DNA of 64,000 nt from Pseudomonadales bacterium. GTDB taxonomy: Bacteria > Pseudomonadota > Gammaproteobacteria > Pseudomonadales > Azotimanducaceae. Of the stretch, positions 8,601-18,056 are shown in pieces. A program made the position numbers and the translations under genes. Below the pieces are notes generated by a model. It was not told the origin of the DNA. It was given only the letters and a program-made list of their open reading frames with translations, and made no database searches. How positions within the stretch are numbered: the stretch's first letter is position 1; each line of letters begins with the position of its first letter. The stretch spans positions 457,545-521,544 of the forward strand of contig JAEPOO010000002.1 in NCBI GenBank assembly GCA_017642855.1, read 5' to 3'.

Positions 8601-8651
8601 GCTGCATTCTAAACCAGTCGATATCTCTCGAGGGAACTGGTACGTTGCAGC
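8601..8651. promoter_or_regulatory. Nested inverted repeat between divergent APH kinase and pabBC
   Basis: The 55-base gap between the two divergent starts contains two nested inverted repeats. The outer arms are GCTGCA (8601-8606) and TGCAGC (8646-8651); the inner arms are ACCAGT (8613-8618) and ACTGGT (8636-8641). The spacing between arms is slightly asymmetric. Both promoters must lie in or near this stretch, so a shared operator is possible. It may also fold in RNA at the start of pabBC. No T-run follows, so it is not a terminator. Confidence 0.35.
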
Positions 8652-8654
8652 CCG

Positions 8655-10370
8655 ATGATTTCTCGAGTTCTTGTTCCCGATGAATCAGGTGATTGGCTGG
8701 AGTTCCAGGCGCCAAAAGAAGTTCTTACGGCCAGCTCACCTGATGATGTCTTAGAGGTGCTGCGTGTCGCTGAGACCGCCGCGATAGACGGTGCCTACGT
8801 GGCTGGCTACGTCAGTTACGAAGCCGCGAGCGCATTCGACCCGGCCTTGAGTCACCATGTCCCGGGAGGCTTACCGCTCGTATCTTTCGCGATTTTCGAC
8901 AAGCCAGTAACGCTTGGCCACATCAAAAGTCATCCGGATGCTTTGGCTCTCAAGCCGTCGCTCTCGAGGCAGGATTACGGCGAGGCTTTGCGCGACATCA
9001 AAAAATATCTCGCCGAGGGCGATACCTATCAAGTGAACTTCACGCAACAGTTGCTCGGCGAACTTCAGGAATTCGATGCTGATGCGTTGATGGCGAGGCT
9101 CAGCGGCATCCAGCCAACGCCATACGCGATGATGATTGAGTCGGCGGACCATGTGATTTGTTGTGTTTCGCCGGAACTTTTTTTCGAAAGAACTGGAGAG
9201 GTTCTGAGAACAGAGCCAATGAAGGGCACACGCCCCCGGGGTCGGTTTACTGAAGAAGACGAGCAGCAGTACCAAGCGCTAATTGCCTCCCATAAAGATC
9301 GAGCAGAAAATCTCATGATTGTGGATATGATCCGAAACGATTTAGGGAGAGTGGCGAATACCGGCACTGTCGCAGTGGATGAAATGTTTCAGATAAAAGC
9401 GTTGCCAACTGTCTGGCAACAAGTTTCGTCGATCACCGCCGAAACCAATGCAAACTTAGTGGAAGTTTTCCGGAACTTGTTCCCATGTGCTTCAGTGACC
9501 GGGGCACCGAAGGCAAGAACCATGGAAATCATTCGAGAGCTCGAGTCGGATCCCCGGGGTGTCTATACAGGCGCCGTTGGCATGATCAGGCCGGGTGGTG
9601 ATTGCTGCTTTGCGGTCGCCATACGCACGCTGGTGGTCGACAAAACCTCCGGTGCAGCGACCTATGGGGTAGGTGGTGGCATCGTCTGGGATTCGGATAT
9701 TGAAGAGGAATGGCAGGAAGCCATGACCAAGTCAGCGGTTCTCAATGCTGAGCGGCCTGATTTTCAGTTGTTAGAGACGATGCGTTTTGATCCGGCGGAT
9801 GGTGTAGAACGATTGGATTATCACCTGGCTCGCTTATCCAGATCAGCGGGCTATTTCGGTTACGCCTGCTCCCTGTCGAAGATACGTACAGAGATCGATG
9901 ATCTGAAAATAGTTCATCCCTGTCGGCTGAGACTGCTGCTGGATGCAGATGGCACCTCTACATTAGAGCAACATCCGCTTCCAGACAGCAGCGGTTTGGT
10001 TCGTTTGCGACTTGCCCCTAATCCGGTGAACAGCAGTGATGTTTTTCTCTTTCACAAGACAACCCATCGACATGTCTATGAAGCTGCAAGAAACTCGGTC
10101 GCCGATTGTGATGATGTGCTTCTATACAACGAGAAAGGTGAGCTGACAGAAACCAGCATCGCCAATGTTTTTCTCGAGATTGATGGAAACCTGAAAACCC
10201 CCGCAGTCAGTTGCGGTCTGCTGGCAGGTACCCTGCGACAGGAAATGCTGGATCAAGGACTCGCAACCGAAGCGATTCTTACCCGGGAAGACCTAAAAGA
10301 GGCGAGCCGACTCTATGTGGCGAACAGCTTACGCGGCATGCGGGAAGCTGAATTACTCGACGATAAGTGA
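8655..10370 (+). CDS. pabB: Aminodeoxychorismate synthase component I fused to aminodeoxychorismate lyase (PabB-PabC)
   Basis: A 571-residue two-domain enzyme for the p-aminobenzoate branch of folate synthesis. Residues 1 to about 365 are a chorismate-binding domain (TEPMKGTRPRG, MIVDMIRNDLGRVA, FPCASVTGAPKARTMEIIRELE, YGVGGGIVWDS). The Lys in MKGT is the residue typical of PabB rather than anthranilate synthase. Residues from about 370 are a class IV aminotransferase-like PabC domain (LLETMRFD, RLDYHLARLSRSAGYFGY, LTETSIANVFLE, CGLLAGTLRQEML), which would convert aminodeoxychorismate to p-aminobenzoate and pyruvate. The fused arrangement is known in several bacteria. The glutaminase PabA is not in this window. 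Start ATG 8655. Confidence 0.92.
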   Translation: MISRVLVPDESGDWLEFQAPKEVLTASSPDDVLEVLRVAETAAIDGAYVAGYVSYEAASAFDPALSHHVPGGLPLVSFAIFDKPVTLGHIKSHPDALALKPSLSRQDYGEALRDIKKYLAEGDTYQVNFTQQLLGELQEFDADALMARLSGIQPTPYAMMIESADHVICCVSPELFFERTGEVLRTEPMKGTRPRGRFTEEDEQQYQALIASHKDRAENLMIVDMIRNDLGRVANTGTVAVDEMFQIKALPTVWQQVSSITAETNANLVEVFRNLFPCASVTGAPKARTMEIIRELESDPRGVYTGAVGMIRPGGDCCFAVAIRTLVVDKTSGAATYGVGGGIVWDSDIEEEWQEAMTKSAVLNAERPDFQLLETMRFDPADGVERLDYHLARLSRSAGYFGYACSLSKIRTEIDDLKIVHPCRLRLLLDADGTSTLEQHPLPDSSGLVRLRLAPNPVNSSDVFLFHKTTHRHVYEAARNSVADCDDVLLYNEKGELTETSIANVFLEIDGNLKTPAVSCGLLAGTLRQEMLDQGLATEAILTREDLKEASRLYVANSLRGMREAELLDDK

Positions 10371-10379
10371 CGAGACTCA

Positions 10380-10858
10380 CTAAAGACTGGGTGGCAGACC
10401 CGGGTAGGGGCCATCACCTGAAACAAAGTGCTGTGTGTGGAAGCGCTCGCCGACCTGGACCAAGTGAAAGATGGTGTCGTTGGATTGAGAGAACTGAAAC
10501 ATCTCTTCCTCGGTGTGACCTAGCAACACACTGACCATGATGCGCCCAATAATCCCATGCGACACGATGGCAACTTTCTTGTGCTCAATATTGATGATCT
10601 CTTCAAGGAAAGGGCCAGCTCGTTCGATCATGTCGGGATAGTTTTCACAGTTCGGGCCCCGGTAGTGAAAACGGTTTGCCGGGTGCGATCCAGTGGTGAT
10701 GCGACGATGTGTTCGATATCTAAACCAGCAAGCAAGCGGCCGTTGATATCAGCCTGCTGGCGACCAAGATCATTGAGATCTGAGTTCCATTGTCCCTGCA
10801 TGCGGCGAATTGCATTCCACTCAGTCTGTCCGTGTCTGATGAAATAGAATTCTTTCAA
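10380..10858 (-). pseudogene. Histidine phosphatase (phosphoglycerate mutase-like), broken by internal deletion
   Basis: Two adjacent reading frames on the minus strand give the two ends of one histidine-phosphatase protein. The N-terminal part (from ATG 10858) has FIRHGQTEWNA and ASPLDRTRQT, then runs out of frame to a stop. The C-terminal part, in another frame, continues as RFHYRGPNCENYPDM, then IERAGPFLEEI and KKVAIVSHGIIGRIM. In intact relatives about 45-50 residues, including the acidic catalytic residue of the E-W-D/G region, separate these blocks. Here they are joined directly near 10666-10680. The loss is both a deletion and a frame change, so the gene is very likely non-functional unless the junction is an assembly error. 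Confidence 0.8.
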
Positions 10859-10908
10859 TACATACCCCGCCTAATGCTTCTAGAGAAAAGCATGTTGGAA
10901 CACCAAAC

Positions 10909-10937
10909 ATTCATGAATTGAGTCTGCCATGAATTGA
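10909..10937. repeat. Short direct repeat upstream of the MFS gene
   Basis: The decamer CATGAATTGA occurs at 10912-10921 and again at 10928-10937, a 16-base step. The first copy overlaps a perfect ten-base palindrome ATTCATGAAT at 10909-10918. The repeats lie between the broken phosphatase and the divergent MFS gene, about 90 bases from the latter's start. They could be a tandem regulator site, but copies this short can arise by chance. Confidence 0.3.
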
Positions 10938-11025
10938 CCAGTTCGGGAATTCAGAAAGAGGATCAGTCATTTTTCGAGTGAACTTGTGGCTTGGATAGAC
11001 TATTGTCTCGTGCTTTTACTTGTCT

Positions 11026-12351
11026 ATGAGAATGATGAGCGATAGCCAGGCCGCAGGCACCGATAGTCTCGATCCAAAACTGAAGTCACCCAAGTATCGC
11101 TCCTATGTCCTCGCCACTTTGGTGGTGGTCTATATCTTCAATTTCCTTGACCGCCAGATCGTTACCATCCTGGCTGAACCCATCAAGGTAGATCTTGGGC
11201 TGAACGATACCCAGATCGGTTTGATGACGGGTCTGGCATTTGCCATTTTTTACACCGTTCTTGGCATACCCATTGCGCGCCTCGCTGATCGTGCCAATCG
11301 AGTGTCGATCATTTCTGCGGCACTCGTGATCTGGAGCGGCATGACCGCCATGTGTGGTCTCGCACAAAATTTCTATCAAATACTGGCAGCTCGGATTGGT
11401 GTCGGTGTCGGTGAGGCCGGTTGCTCACCACCCGCTCATTCGCTCATTGCTGATTATTACCCGCCGGAACAAAGAGCCTCAGCTTTGTCTATTTATGCAC
11501 TGGGTATTCCGATCGGCAGCATCCTGGGTCTGTTGGCCGGTGGTTGGATTGCTGAATTCTGGGGGTGGCGCGCCGCGTTTTTTGTGGTTGGTCTGCCTGG
11601 TATCCTGCTCGCCATCCTTGTGAAAATAACGTTGCTCGAACCCATCCGGGGTATGAGTGATGCCGCTGCAGCGCATGGTGCGGAGCAACCGCCGCTCTTT
11701 GAGACCATTTCAACCCTTCTGAAAAACCGAACCATGGTGCACATCGCCATGGGTGGTGCGCTGACTTCATTTGTGGGATACGGCCTGGGCCAGTGGCTAC
11801 CGGCATACTTCATCCGTATCCATGAGATGGGCATCGCGGAAACAGCGACTTACTTTGGCCTTGTTCTAGGTGTTGCCAGTGCCATCGGCACCGTGCTGGG
11901 AGGAACGCTGGCTGACCGGCTCGCCAAACGCGATGTGCGTATGTATGCCTGGTTACCCGCTGCGGGTGTGCTGCTGGCATTCCCCTTCTATGTCGCAGCC
12001 ATGTTAAGCAACAACCCTTATGTCGCCATTGCCATCATGGTTGCGCCCAGTTTGCTTAACTCTCTCTGGCTTGGACCGGCGTTCGGTACCATCCAGAATC
12101 TGGCACCCACGCGCATGCGTGCGCTGGCATCAGCCATTCTTCTTTTTGTCCTCAACATCATCGGGCTGGGATTCGGTCCCTTCCTGGTTGGCGTGTTAAG
12201 CGACCTTCTGAGTGACACCTTCCAAGAGTACTCACTCAGGTACGCGATCCTGATTGCCACGGTTGCCTACTTCTGGGCAGGGACACATTTTCTGTTGGCG
12301 TCTCGTACCCTTGCGGAAGATCTCAAGAAGAACGCAGATGGCGCTGCCTAG
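11026..12351 (+). CDS. MFS transporter, spinster-like family
   Basis: A major facilitator of about 441 residues with 12 predicted membrane helices. The first helix region NFLDRQIVTILAEPIKVDLGLND and the loop RLADRANRVSII are typical of the spinster-like MFS group, common in marine and soil Proteobacteria. The GEAGCSPPAHSLIADYYPPEQR motif marks the end of the N-terminal half. Several starts are possible (TTG 11020, ATG 11026, 11032, 11035) and none has a clear ribosome binding site. It is followed after 45 bases by a class III aminotransferase and then a hydrolase on the same strand, so it may import the substrate they process. Substrate unknown. Confidence 0.88.
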   Translation: MRMMSDSQAAGTDSLDPKLKSPKYRSYVLATLVVVYIFNFLDRQIVTILAEPIKVDLGLNDTQIGLMTGLAFAIFYTVLGIPIARLADRANRVSIISAALVIWSGMTAMCGLAQNFYQILAARIGVGVGEAGCSPPAHSLIADYYPPEQRASALSIYALGIPIGSILGLLAGGWIAEFWGWRAAFFVVGLPGILLAILVKITLLEPIRGMSDAAAAHGAEQPPLFETISTLLKNRTMVHIAMGGALTSFVGYGLGQWLPAYFIRIHEMGIAETATYFGLVLGVASAIGTVLGGTLADRLAKRDVRMYAWLPAAGVLLAFPFYVAAMLSNNPYVAIAIMVAPSLLNSLWLGPAFGTIQNLAPTRMRALASAILLFVLNIIGLGFGPFLVGVLSDLLSDTFQEYSLRYAILIATVAYFWAGTHFLLASRTLAEDLKKNADGAA

Positions 12352-12396
12352 GGAATCAGATGAGGTACACTGACGGCCCCGTAGGCGTAAGTTGAT

Positions 12397-13704
12397 ATGT
12401 CCTCTGAAGTTCTCTGGCCGTTTATACCGAGCCCTAATCCGACAAGCATTGCCGGTGCGCAAGGTGCTTACCTGCACATGTCGGATGGTCGAAAGGTTCT
12501 GGATGCGGCAGGTGGGGCGATTGTCACCAATATCGGGCATGGACGAAAAGATGTCGCGGCAGCCATGGCTGCTGCGGCCGAGAACTGTACCTACGCGGTA
12601 CCGCCCTGGTTAACACCGGAACGTGAAGCGTTGCTTCAAGAGTTAACGGAGCATTGGCTGCCTGATCACTTACCCTGTGTCCATCTTTCTTCCGGCGGAT
12701 CTGAATCTAACGAAGCAGCGATCAAAATCGCGACACAGTTCCAGGCAGCTATGGGGCGGCCAGAGAAACAGATTGTTTTGGCGCGCAGCCTTTCTTATCA
12801 CGGCACAACCATTCAGATGGCTGGCGTGTCGGGGCATCAGTCACGAAAGCGTGGATTGGAGAGCCTCATCAACGAAGTCCCCCGAATCGATACACCTTAC
12901 CCACTGCGTTGCCCCTTGGGACCGCATCATCCGGACGCAACCGAGTACTATCTGAAGAATCTTGAAGATACGATCGAAAGTATTGGCGCGGAAAATATTG
13001 CCGCCCTGATTGCAGAGCCACTGAACGGATCCTCGGCGGGTGCGATCACCCCGCCGGAAGGTTATTGGCCTCGCGCACAGGAGATTCTTCGTCGTCATGA
13101 AATCTTGTTGATTATGGATGAAGTGATGACCGGGTTCGGACGCACGGGTGAGCGATTCGGCTCTGAGCTTTACGGCCTGGAACCAGACCTCCTGGTCGCA
13201 GGCAAAGGGATGGCTGGTGGTTACGCGGCGATTTCCGGTACCTATGGACGTAAAGAGATTGCCGATGTGATCGGCAATGCGGGATTCAACATCATGTTCC
13301 ACACCTTCGGGGCCCTGCCACTGTCCTGCGCGGCATCAACCAAGGTCTTGCAGATCCTTCGCGAGGAAGACATGTTGTCTCGCGTAAAAACCATGGGCAG
13401 TCAGCTTTTTGATGCGCTCAACGAGAAACTCGGTCAGCACCCGAACGTGGCCGAAATTCGCGGTGAAGGTCTGCTTTTAGGTATTGAGCTTGTCAAAGAT
13501 CGTGAAACTCTGGAAAAGTTTGATGAAGACGAACGCGTCACCGAACGTGTGGTTGGTAAAGCCATGGAAGAGGGTGTGTTTTTCTACCCCGGTGGCACCG
13601 GGGTGGCCAGGGATATCATTTGCATTGGTGCGCCTTTCATCATTGGCGAAGCGGAAGTAGACCTGATGGTAAACGCGCTTGATAAGGCTCTCGCGCAACT
13701 GTGA
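12397..13704 (+). CDS. Class III PLP-dependent aminotransferase
   Basis: A 435-residue fold-type I aminotransferase of the omega-amino acid/diamine group. The N-terminal YLHMSDGRKVLDAAGG, the cofactor aspartate motif LIMDEVMTGFGRTG, and the PLP lysine in LLVAGKGMAGGYAAISG (near residue 268) are all present. It would move an amino group from an amine or omega-amino acid to a keto acid such as pyruvate or 2-oxoglutarate. Its neighbours, an MFS transporter upstream and an alpha/beta hydrolase whose start is ten bases downstream, suggest a small catabolic operon. The exact substrate cannot be read from the sequence. Confidence 0.9.
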   Translation: MSSEVLWPFIPSPNPTSIAGAQGAYLHMSDGRKVLDAAGGAIVTNIGHGRKDVAAAMAAAAENCTYAVPPWLTPEREALLQELTEHWLPDHLPCVHLSSGGSESNEAAIKIATQFQAAMGRPEKQIVLARSLSYHGTTIQMAGVSGHQSRKRGLESLINEVPRIDTPYPLRCPLGPHHPDATEYYLKNLEDTIESIGAENIAALIAEPLNGSSAGAITPPEGYWPRAQEILRRHEILLIMDEVMTGFGRTGERFGSELYGLEPDLLVAGKGMAGGYAAISGTYGRKEIADVIGNAGFNIMFHTFGALPLSCAASTKVLQILREEDMLSRVKTMGSQLFDALNEKLGQHPNVAEIRGEGLLLGIELVKDRETLEKFDEDERVTERVVGKAMEEGVFFYPGGTGVARDIICIGAPFIIGEAEVDLMVNALDKALAQL

Positions 13705-13714
13705 TCGCGAAACG

Positions 13715-14524
13715 ATGAGTCAACACTCGAAGGTCCAGATTCCCGGTTTGACGCTGCATGTCGAGGCGCAGGGTGAAGGTGCGCCCGTGTTGTTCATCGG
13801 CGGTACCGGTGCCGATCTTCGCCAGAAGCCGAACGTGCTCGATGGACCTCTGACGAAAGCGTTTCACGTCATTGCCTATGACCAGAGAGGTCTGGGCCAG
13901 TCAGAGAAACCGGAAGGACCTTACTCGATGGCGGATTATGCGGATGATGCAGCGGCTCTGCTTGATGCGTTGGGATATGATCGTTTGGATGTCGTTGGTG
14001 TGTCTTTCGGGGGCATGGTTGCTCAGCATATGGCGATTCGCCATCCCCAAAGAATTCGCCGCTTGGTGCTCTGCTGTACATCGCCGGGCGGTGACATGCC
14101 CAGCTATCCGTTTCATGAGCTGCCTGATGACTTATCACCGGTGGATCGCATGCTCCAGTTAATGTCTGTTTCTGACTCTCGCCGAAATGAAGCCTGGCAA
14201 AGCGAGCATCCTGAATTCGTTGAAAAAATGAAGGCGCAAGTTCTGGCGGGAGCCATTAAAGATCACGAGAAGCCTGATTATCGCCGGGGTGCAAGGTTGC
14301 AGCTTGAGGCTCGCGCAGGCCATGACACGCTGACTCAGCTACCGATGTTGTCTATGCCGGTTCTGATATGCGCGGGTCGATATGATGGGATTGCACCTGC
14401 GGCGAACCAGGAAAAGCTCCATGAGCTGATCACTGGTTCTGAACTCAATTGGTACGAGGGTGGTCACCTTTTCATGATCCAGGACGAGTCGGCCTGGAAA
14501 GATATTGTGACGTTTCTCTCCTAG
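13715..14524 (+). CDS. Alpha/beta hydrolase
   Basis: A 269-residue alpha/beta-hydrolase-fold enzyme. The oxyanion region VLFIGGTGADLR, the nucleophile elbow GVSFGGM (Ser near residue 90), the acid in AGRYDGIA and the histidine in EGGHLFMIQD form a normal triad. The start chosen is ATG 13715, ten bases after the aminotransferase stop; the reading frame stays open further upstream but would overlap that gene. It resembles PcaD/3-oxoadipate enol-lactonase-like hydrolases in general layout, but this similarity is not enough to name a substrate. It is convergent with icd, seven bases away. Confidence 0.88.
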   Translation: MSQHSKVQIPGLTLHVEAQGEGAPVLFIGGTGADLRQKPNVLDGPLTKAFHVIAYDQRGLGQSEKPEGPYSMADYADDAAALLDALGYDRLDVVGVSFGGMVAQHMAIRHPQRIRRLVLCCTSPGGDMPSYPFHELPDDLSPVDRMLQLMSVSDSRRNEAWQSEHPEFVEKMKAQVLAGAIKDHEKPDYRRGARLQLEARAGHDTLTQLPMLSMPVLICAGRYDGIAPAANQEKLHELITGSELNWYEGGHLFMIQDESAWKDIVTFLS

Positions 14525-14531
14525 AGAACCA

Positions 14532-16757
14532 CTACGCCATCAACGCATCAAGTGCGGCGTTTAATGTTGCCGAAGGACGCATCGCCTTGGAAGTCAGCTC
14601 AGGTACCGGAGAGTAGTATCCACCGACATCAACAGGTGCACCCTGGGCCGCCAGGAGCTCTTCGTTGATCTTGTCTTCGTTGGCATGCAGTGTGTCAGCG
14701 AGTGTCTGAAATTTATCTTTGAGTGATGGATCAGCATCTTGTGCCGCTACCGCTTCGGCCCAGTACATCGCGAGATAAAAGTGGCTGCCGCGATTGTCGA
14801 TCTCATGCACCTTGCGGGAAGGCGACTTGTTGCTTTCCAGAAACTTCGCGATTGCATCATTCAATGTATCAGCAAGGATTTGTGCCTGCTGGTTTTCGAA
14901 GGAATTCGCAAGGTGTTCCAGAGAAGCGCCGAGCGCGAGGAATTCGCCCAGTGAGTCCCAACGCAGGTGACCTTCTGCTTCAAACTGCTGTACGTGTTTC
15001 GGTGCTGAACCACCGGCGCCAGTTTCGAATAATCCACCGCCGTTGATAAGCGGCACAATAGACAGCATCTTGGCACTCGTGCCCAGCTCCAGAATAGGAA
15101 AGAGGTCTGTGAGGTAATCCCGCAGGACGTTACCGGTTACAGAGATGGTGCTTTCACCGGCACGTGCCCGTTCCAGAGAAAACCGCGCCGCGTCAGGTAC
15201 GGCTTTGATGTGATGTTCGACGCCGCTCAGATCATGTTCCGGCAGGTACTGATTCACCTTCTCGATCAGATTGGCATCATGTGCACGGTCGCTGTCGAGC
15301 CAGAAGACGATTGGCCAACCGGTAGCTTTTGCGCGGTTAACCGCCAGCTTCACCCAGTCCCTGATGGGACCGTCTTTAACACGACAGAGTCTCCAGATAT
15401 CACCTTCTTCCACCTGGTGTTCCATCAGCGCTTTGCCGTTTCCGTCGATGACACGAATGGTGCCATCATCGGGCGCTTCAAATGTTGTGTCGTGAGAACC
15501 GTATTCTTCTGCTTTCTGTGCCATGAGGCCGACGTTTGGAACCGATCCCATAACCGTCGGATCAAAAGCACCGTGCGCGATGCAATGTTTAACCGTTTCG
15601 TCGTAGAGACTGGCATAGCAGCGATCAGGAATCACAGCCTTCATGTCATGCAGTTCGCCATCTGGACCCCACATCTGACCGGATTCACGAATCGCAGCAG
15701 GCATGGAAGCATCGATAATGATGTCCGAGGGCACATGCAGGTTGGTAATGCCTTTGTCAGAATTCACCATGGCCATGTCAGGCCCGTTTGTCATACAGGC
15801 ATCGAGGTCAGCTTTGATCTCTGTCGCCTGATCAGCAGGCAGTTGCTGAATCTTCTCGTAGGCATCGCCTACGCCGTTGTTCACGTCGACGCCCAGCGTC
15901 TCGAACACGGCCGCGTGTTTCTCAAATGCGGCTCGATAGTAGGCTCGGACGCAGTGACCAAACATGATCGGGTCAGACACCTTCATCATGGTGGCTTTGA
16001 GGTGCAGCGAAAAGAGTACGCCGTCTTCGGTCGCAGCGATTTGTTCCTCAAGGAAGCTGCACAGTGCCTTCTTGCTCATGAAAGCGGCATCGACGATTTC
16101 GCTTTCAGTGACGGCGACGTTCTCAGCCAGCAGCTGTTTACCGGCGCCACCTTCGAATTCGATCATCAGAGTGTCATCGCCACTCATGACAACGGACTTT
16201 TCACTGCCGTAGAAATCGCCACTGCTCATATGTGCAACGTGAGACTTGGAGTCTGCGGACCAGGCACCCATTTTGTGTGGGTACTTGCGTGCGAAGTCTT
16301 TAACCGCGCGAGCTGCACGGCGATCAGAGTTACCTTCTCGCAGAACTGGGTTAACGGCGCTGCCTTTGACTTTGTCGTAGCGCGCCTTGATGGATTCTTC
16401 CTCCTCGTTGGCAGGCTCTTCAGGATAATTTGGCAGGTCATAGCCCTTGTCCTGGAGCTCCTTGATGGCTTCGTGCATTTGAGGATTTGAAGCGCTGATG
16501 TTCGGCAGCTTGATAATGTTTGCTTCGGGTCTTTGCGCCAGCTCGCCCAGGTAGGCGAGCTCGTCAGGAATGCTCTGTTCTTCGGTCAGGCGTTCCGGGA
16601 AGGTCGCAATGATGCGTCCCGCGAGAGAGATGTCTCGCATCTCAACGTCGACGCCAGCAGTGTCAGTAAATGCCTTGATGATTGGGAGGAAAGAGTAGGT
16701 CGCCAGCCTTGGCGCCTCATCCGTGTCGGTGTAGACGATCTTCGGTGATTCAGTCAT
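14532..16757 (-). CDS. icd: Monomeric NADP-dependent isocitrate dehydrogenase
   Basis: A 741-residue enzyme matching the monomeric IDH family (usual length about 740). It oxidises isocitrate to 2-oxoglutarate and CO2 in the TCA cycle with NADP. Characteristic stretches are [22 protein letters not shown] at the N-terminus, EGNSDRRAA near residue 140, [17 protein letters not shown] in the middle, and [20 protein letters not shown] and the [16 protein letters not shown] block late. This form is unrelated in length and sequence to the dimeric 420-residue IDH of E. coli. It is preceded by a TATAAT box about 98 bases from the ATG and so is probably transcribed on its own. Confidence 0.97.
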   Translation of the reverse strand: MTESPKIVYTDTDEAPRLATYSFLPIIKAFTDTAGVDVEMRDISLAGRIIATFPERLTEEQSIPDELAYLGELAQRPEANIIKLPNISASNPQMHEAIKELQDKGYDLPNYPEEPANEEEESIKARYDKVKGSAVNPVLREGNSDRRAARAVKDFARKYPHKMGAWSADSKSHVAHMSSGDFYGSEKSVVMSGDDTLMIEFEGGAGKQLLAENVAVTESEIVDAAFMSKKALCSFLEEQIAATEDGVLFSLHLKATMMKVSDPIMFGHCVRAYYRAAFEKHAAVFETLGVDVNNGVGDAYEKIQQLPADQATEIKADLDACMTNGPDMAMVNSDKGITNLHVPSDIIIDASMPAAIRESGQMWGPDGELHDMKAVIPDRCYASLYDETVKHCIAHGAFDPTVMGSVPNVGLMAQKAEEYGSHDTTFEAPDDGTIRVIDGNGKALMEHQVEEGDIWRLCRVKDGPIRDWVKLAVNRAKATGWPIVFWLDSDRAHDANLIEKVNQYLPEHDLSGVEHHIKAVPDAARFSLERARAGESTISVTGNVLRDYLTDLFPILELGTSAKMLSIVPLINGGGLFETGAGGSAPKHVQQFEAEGHLRWDSLGEFLALGASLEHLANSFENQQAQILADTLNDAIAKFLESNKSPSRKVHEIDNRGSHFYLAMYWAEAVAAQDADPSLKDKFQTLADTLHANEDKINEELLAAQGAPVDVGGYYSPVPELTSKAMRPSATLNAALDALMA

Positions 16758-16854
16758 TAAAATTCTTATGCCTTCTCAATTCGGTATCTTGTGGATACTT
16801 TTTATCGTGGGTGCCCGGGTCAGGGCTGAGTAGGAGCTCAAAAAAAGCGGGGGC

Positions 16855-16912
16855 ATTATAGAGGAATTGGCGGGGCTGCGCATTTATGCTGATTTGTGGC
16901 TATAGGCCCCGC
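16855..16912 (-). promoter_or_regulatory. icd promoter region with upstream GC-rich hairpin
   Basis: On the minus strand a perfect TATAAT lies at 16860-16855, about 98 bases before the icd ATG; its -35 is not convincing. Just upstream, GCGGGGC (16912-16906) can pair with GCCCCGC (16876-16870) across a 29-base loop. A second CCCCCGC followed by seven T lies at about 16853-16840 and could pair with the same left arm instead. The layout may be the transcription end of the preceding acyl-CoA dehydrogenase gene, or two alternative folds. Confidence 0.4.
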
Positions 16913-16922
16913 TTATGGTGTG

Positions 16923-18044
16923 TTAGAAGAGTTCAGCCGCCTTTGAACGTTGGAAGACACCATCACCAAACAACTGTTGGGTATGCATCACGCGCTTGTG
17001 ATAAATCTGAACATCATGCTCCCAGGTGAAACCAATGCCGCCGTGGAGCTGTGTAGCGCGATTGGCGCAGAATTCTGCGGTGTCGCACGCGCTCGACTTG
17101 GCGAGCCTTGCGGCCAGCTCAGAACCCTCAGGCTCGTTGTCAATCGTGCAGGCGGCTGCGTAAACCAGCGAACGGGTCTCATCAGCGGTGATCATCATAT
17201 TGACGATGGGGTGTTTCACCGCCTGGAAGAAGCCGATGGGTCGATCAAACTGCGTCCTGACCTTGGCATACGCTGCCGTTTCCTGAAGCAACCACTCACA
17301 GGCGCCGGCAGTGTCTGCAGATAAGAGTGTGAGCATAGCGGGCATCGCGGCGTTGATCACATCAACGCCGGCGTCAGAGACTTTGGTTGCGGCAGCGCCA
17401 TCAAAAGTCAGACGTCCCTGATCCCTCGTCAAATCGACGATGCGATCATGTTCCATGGAGACGCCATCAGCGCCCAGCTCGATGCAATAGAGTTTGACGT
17501 CGCCACCATCTTTTGCGGCAACAAGAACGGCGTCGACCTTCTGAATGTCCTGCACGTACCAAGAGGTGCCGCTGAGATCAGAGTCAGAGGCCGTCACTTG
17601 CGTAGAGTCGGTTTCAAGAAAATCTTCTTTGCCGTGTAGGGCAAGCGTCATGCTGAGTCCGCCGGCAATGCGTTCCAGCCATTGGTTCGCTTCGGTCGTA
17701 CCTGCCTCTCGTAGCACAAAGGTCGCCAACAGGGTCATGGTGAGTGGGGTAGGCATGGCGGCGCGCCCAATTTCCTCAGCGACCGCAACCGCGGTGATGA
17801 GGTTCATGCCCACACCGCCGGCCTCCTCAGGAACCGCAAGCGCTGTCCAGCCGAGTTCGACCATCTCTTTCCAAGCGTCCGGGTTGTAGTGTCCAGTGCG
17901 TTCATCACCGAGATAGGGATCCTCGGTACCTTTGGTCGCAGCCCGCAGGGCATTTAAAGGCGCTTTGTCCTCCATAAACCGGCGGGCTGAATCCTGGAGC
18001 ATGACCTGCTCTTCACCGAATCCGAAATCTCTGGGTTGTGTCAC
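16923..18044 (-). CDS. Acyl-CoA dehydrogenase
   Basis: A 373-residue flavoprotein of the acyl-CoA dehydrogenase family, which introduces the alpha-beta double bond in an acyl-CoA and passes electrons to ETF. Visible blocks are the helical N-terminal domain (EEQVMLQDSARRFMED), VPEEAGGVGMNL, the FAD region ending in VRTQFDRPIGFFQAVKHPIVNM, and the C-terminal QLHGGIGFTWEHDVQIYHKRV. The middle domain is shorter and more diverged than in the partner gene, as in the small subunits of alpha2-beta2 dehydrogenases from steroid degradation. The start is GTG 18044 with AGGAG eight bases upstream. It follows the other acyl-CoA dehydrogenase after 12 bases, so the two may form a heteromer. Confidence 0.9.
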   Translation of the reverse strand: MTQPRDFGFGEEQVMLQDSARRFMEDKAPLNALRAATKGTEDPYLGDERTGHYNPDAWKEMVELGWTALAVPEEAGGVGMNLITAVAVAEEIGRAAMPTPLTMTLLATFVLREAGTTEANQWLERIAGGLSMTLALHGKEDFLETDSTQVTASDSDLSGTSWYVQDIQKVDAVLVAAKDGGDVKLYCIELGADGVSMEHDRIVDLTRDQGRLTFDGAAATKVSDAGVDVINAAMPAMLTLLSADTAGACEWLLQETAAYAKVRTQFDRPIGFFQAVKHPIVNMMITADETRSLVYAAACTIDNEPEGSELAARLAKSSACDTAEFCANRATQLHGGIGFTWEHDVQIYHKRVMHTQQLFGDGVFQRSKAAELF

Positions 18045-18056
18045 GGTGACTCTCCT

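Noticed and set aside
15210-16490. A long open frame of 426 codons on the plus strand
   Set aside because: It lies fully opposite the icd gene, has no ribosome binding site or known domain, and mirrors the codon pattern of icd.
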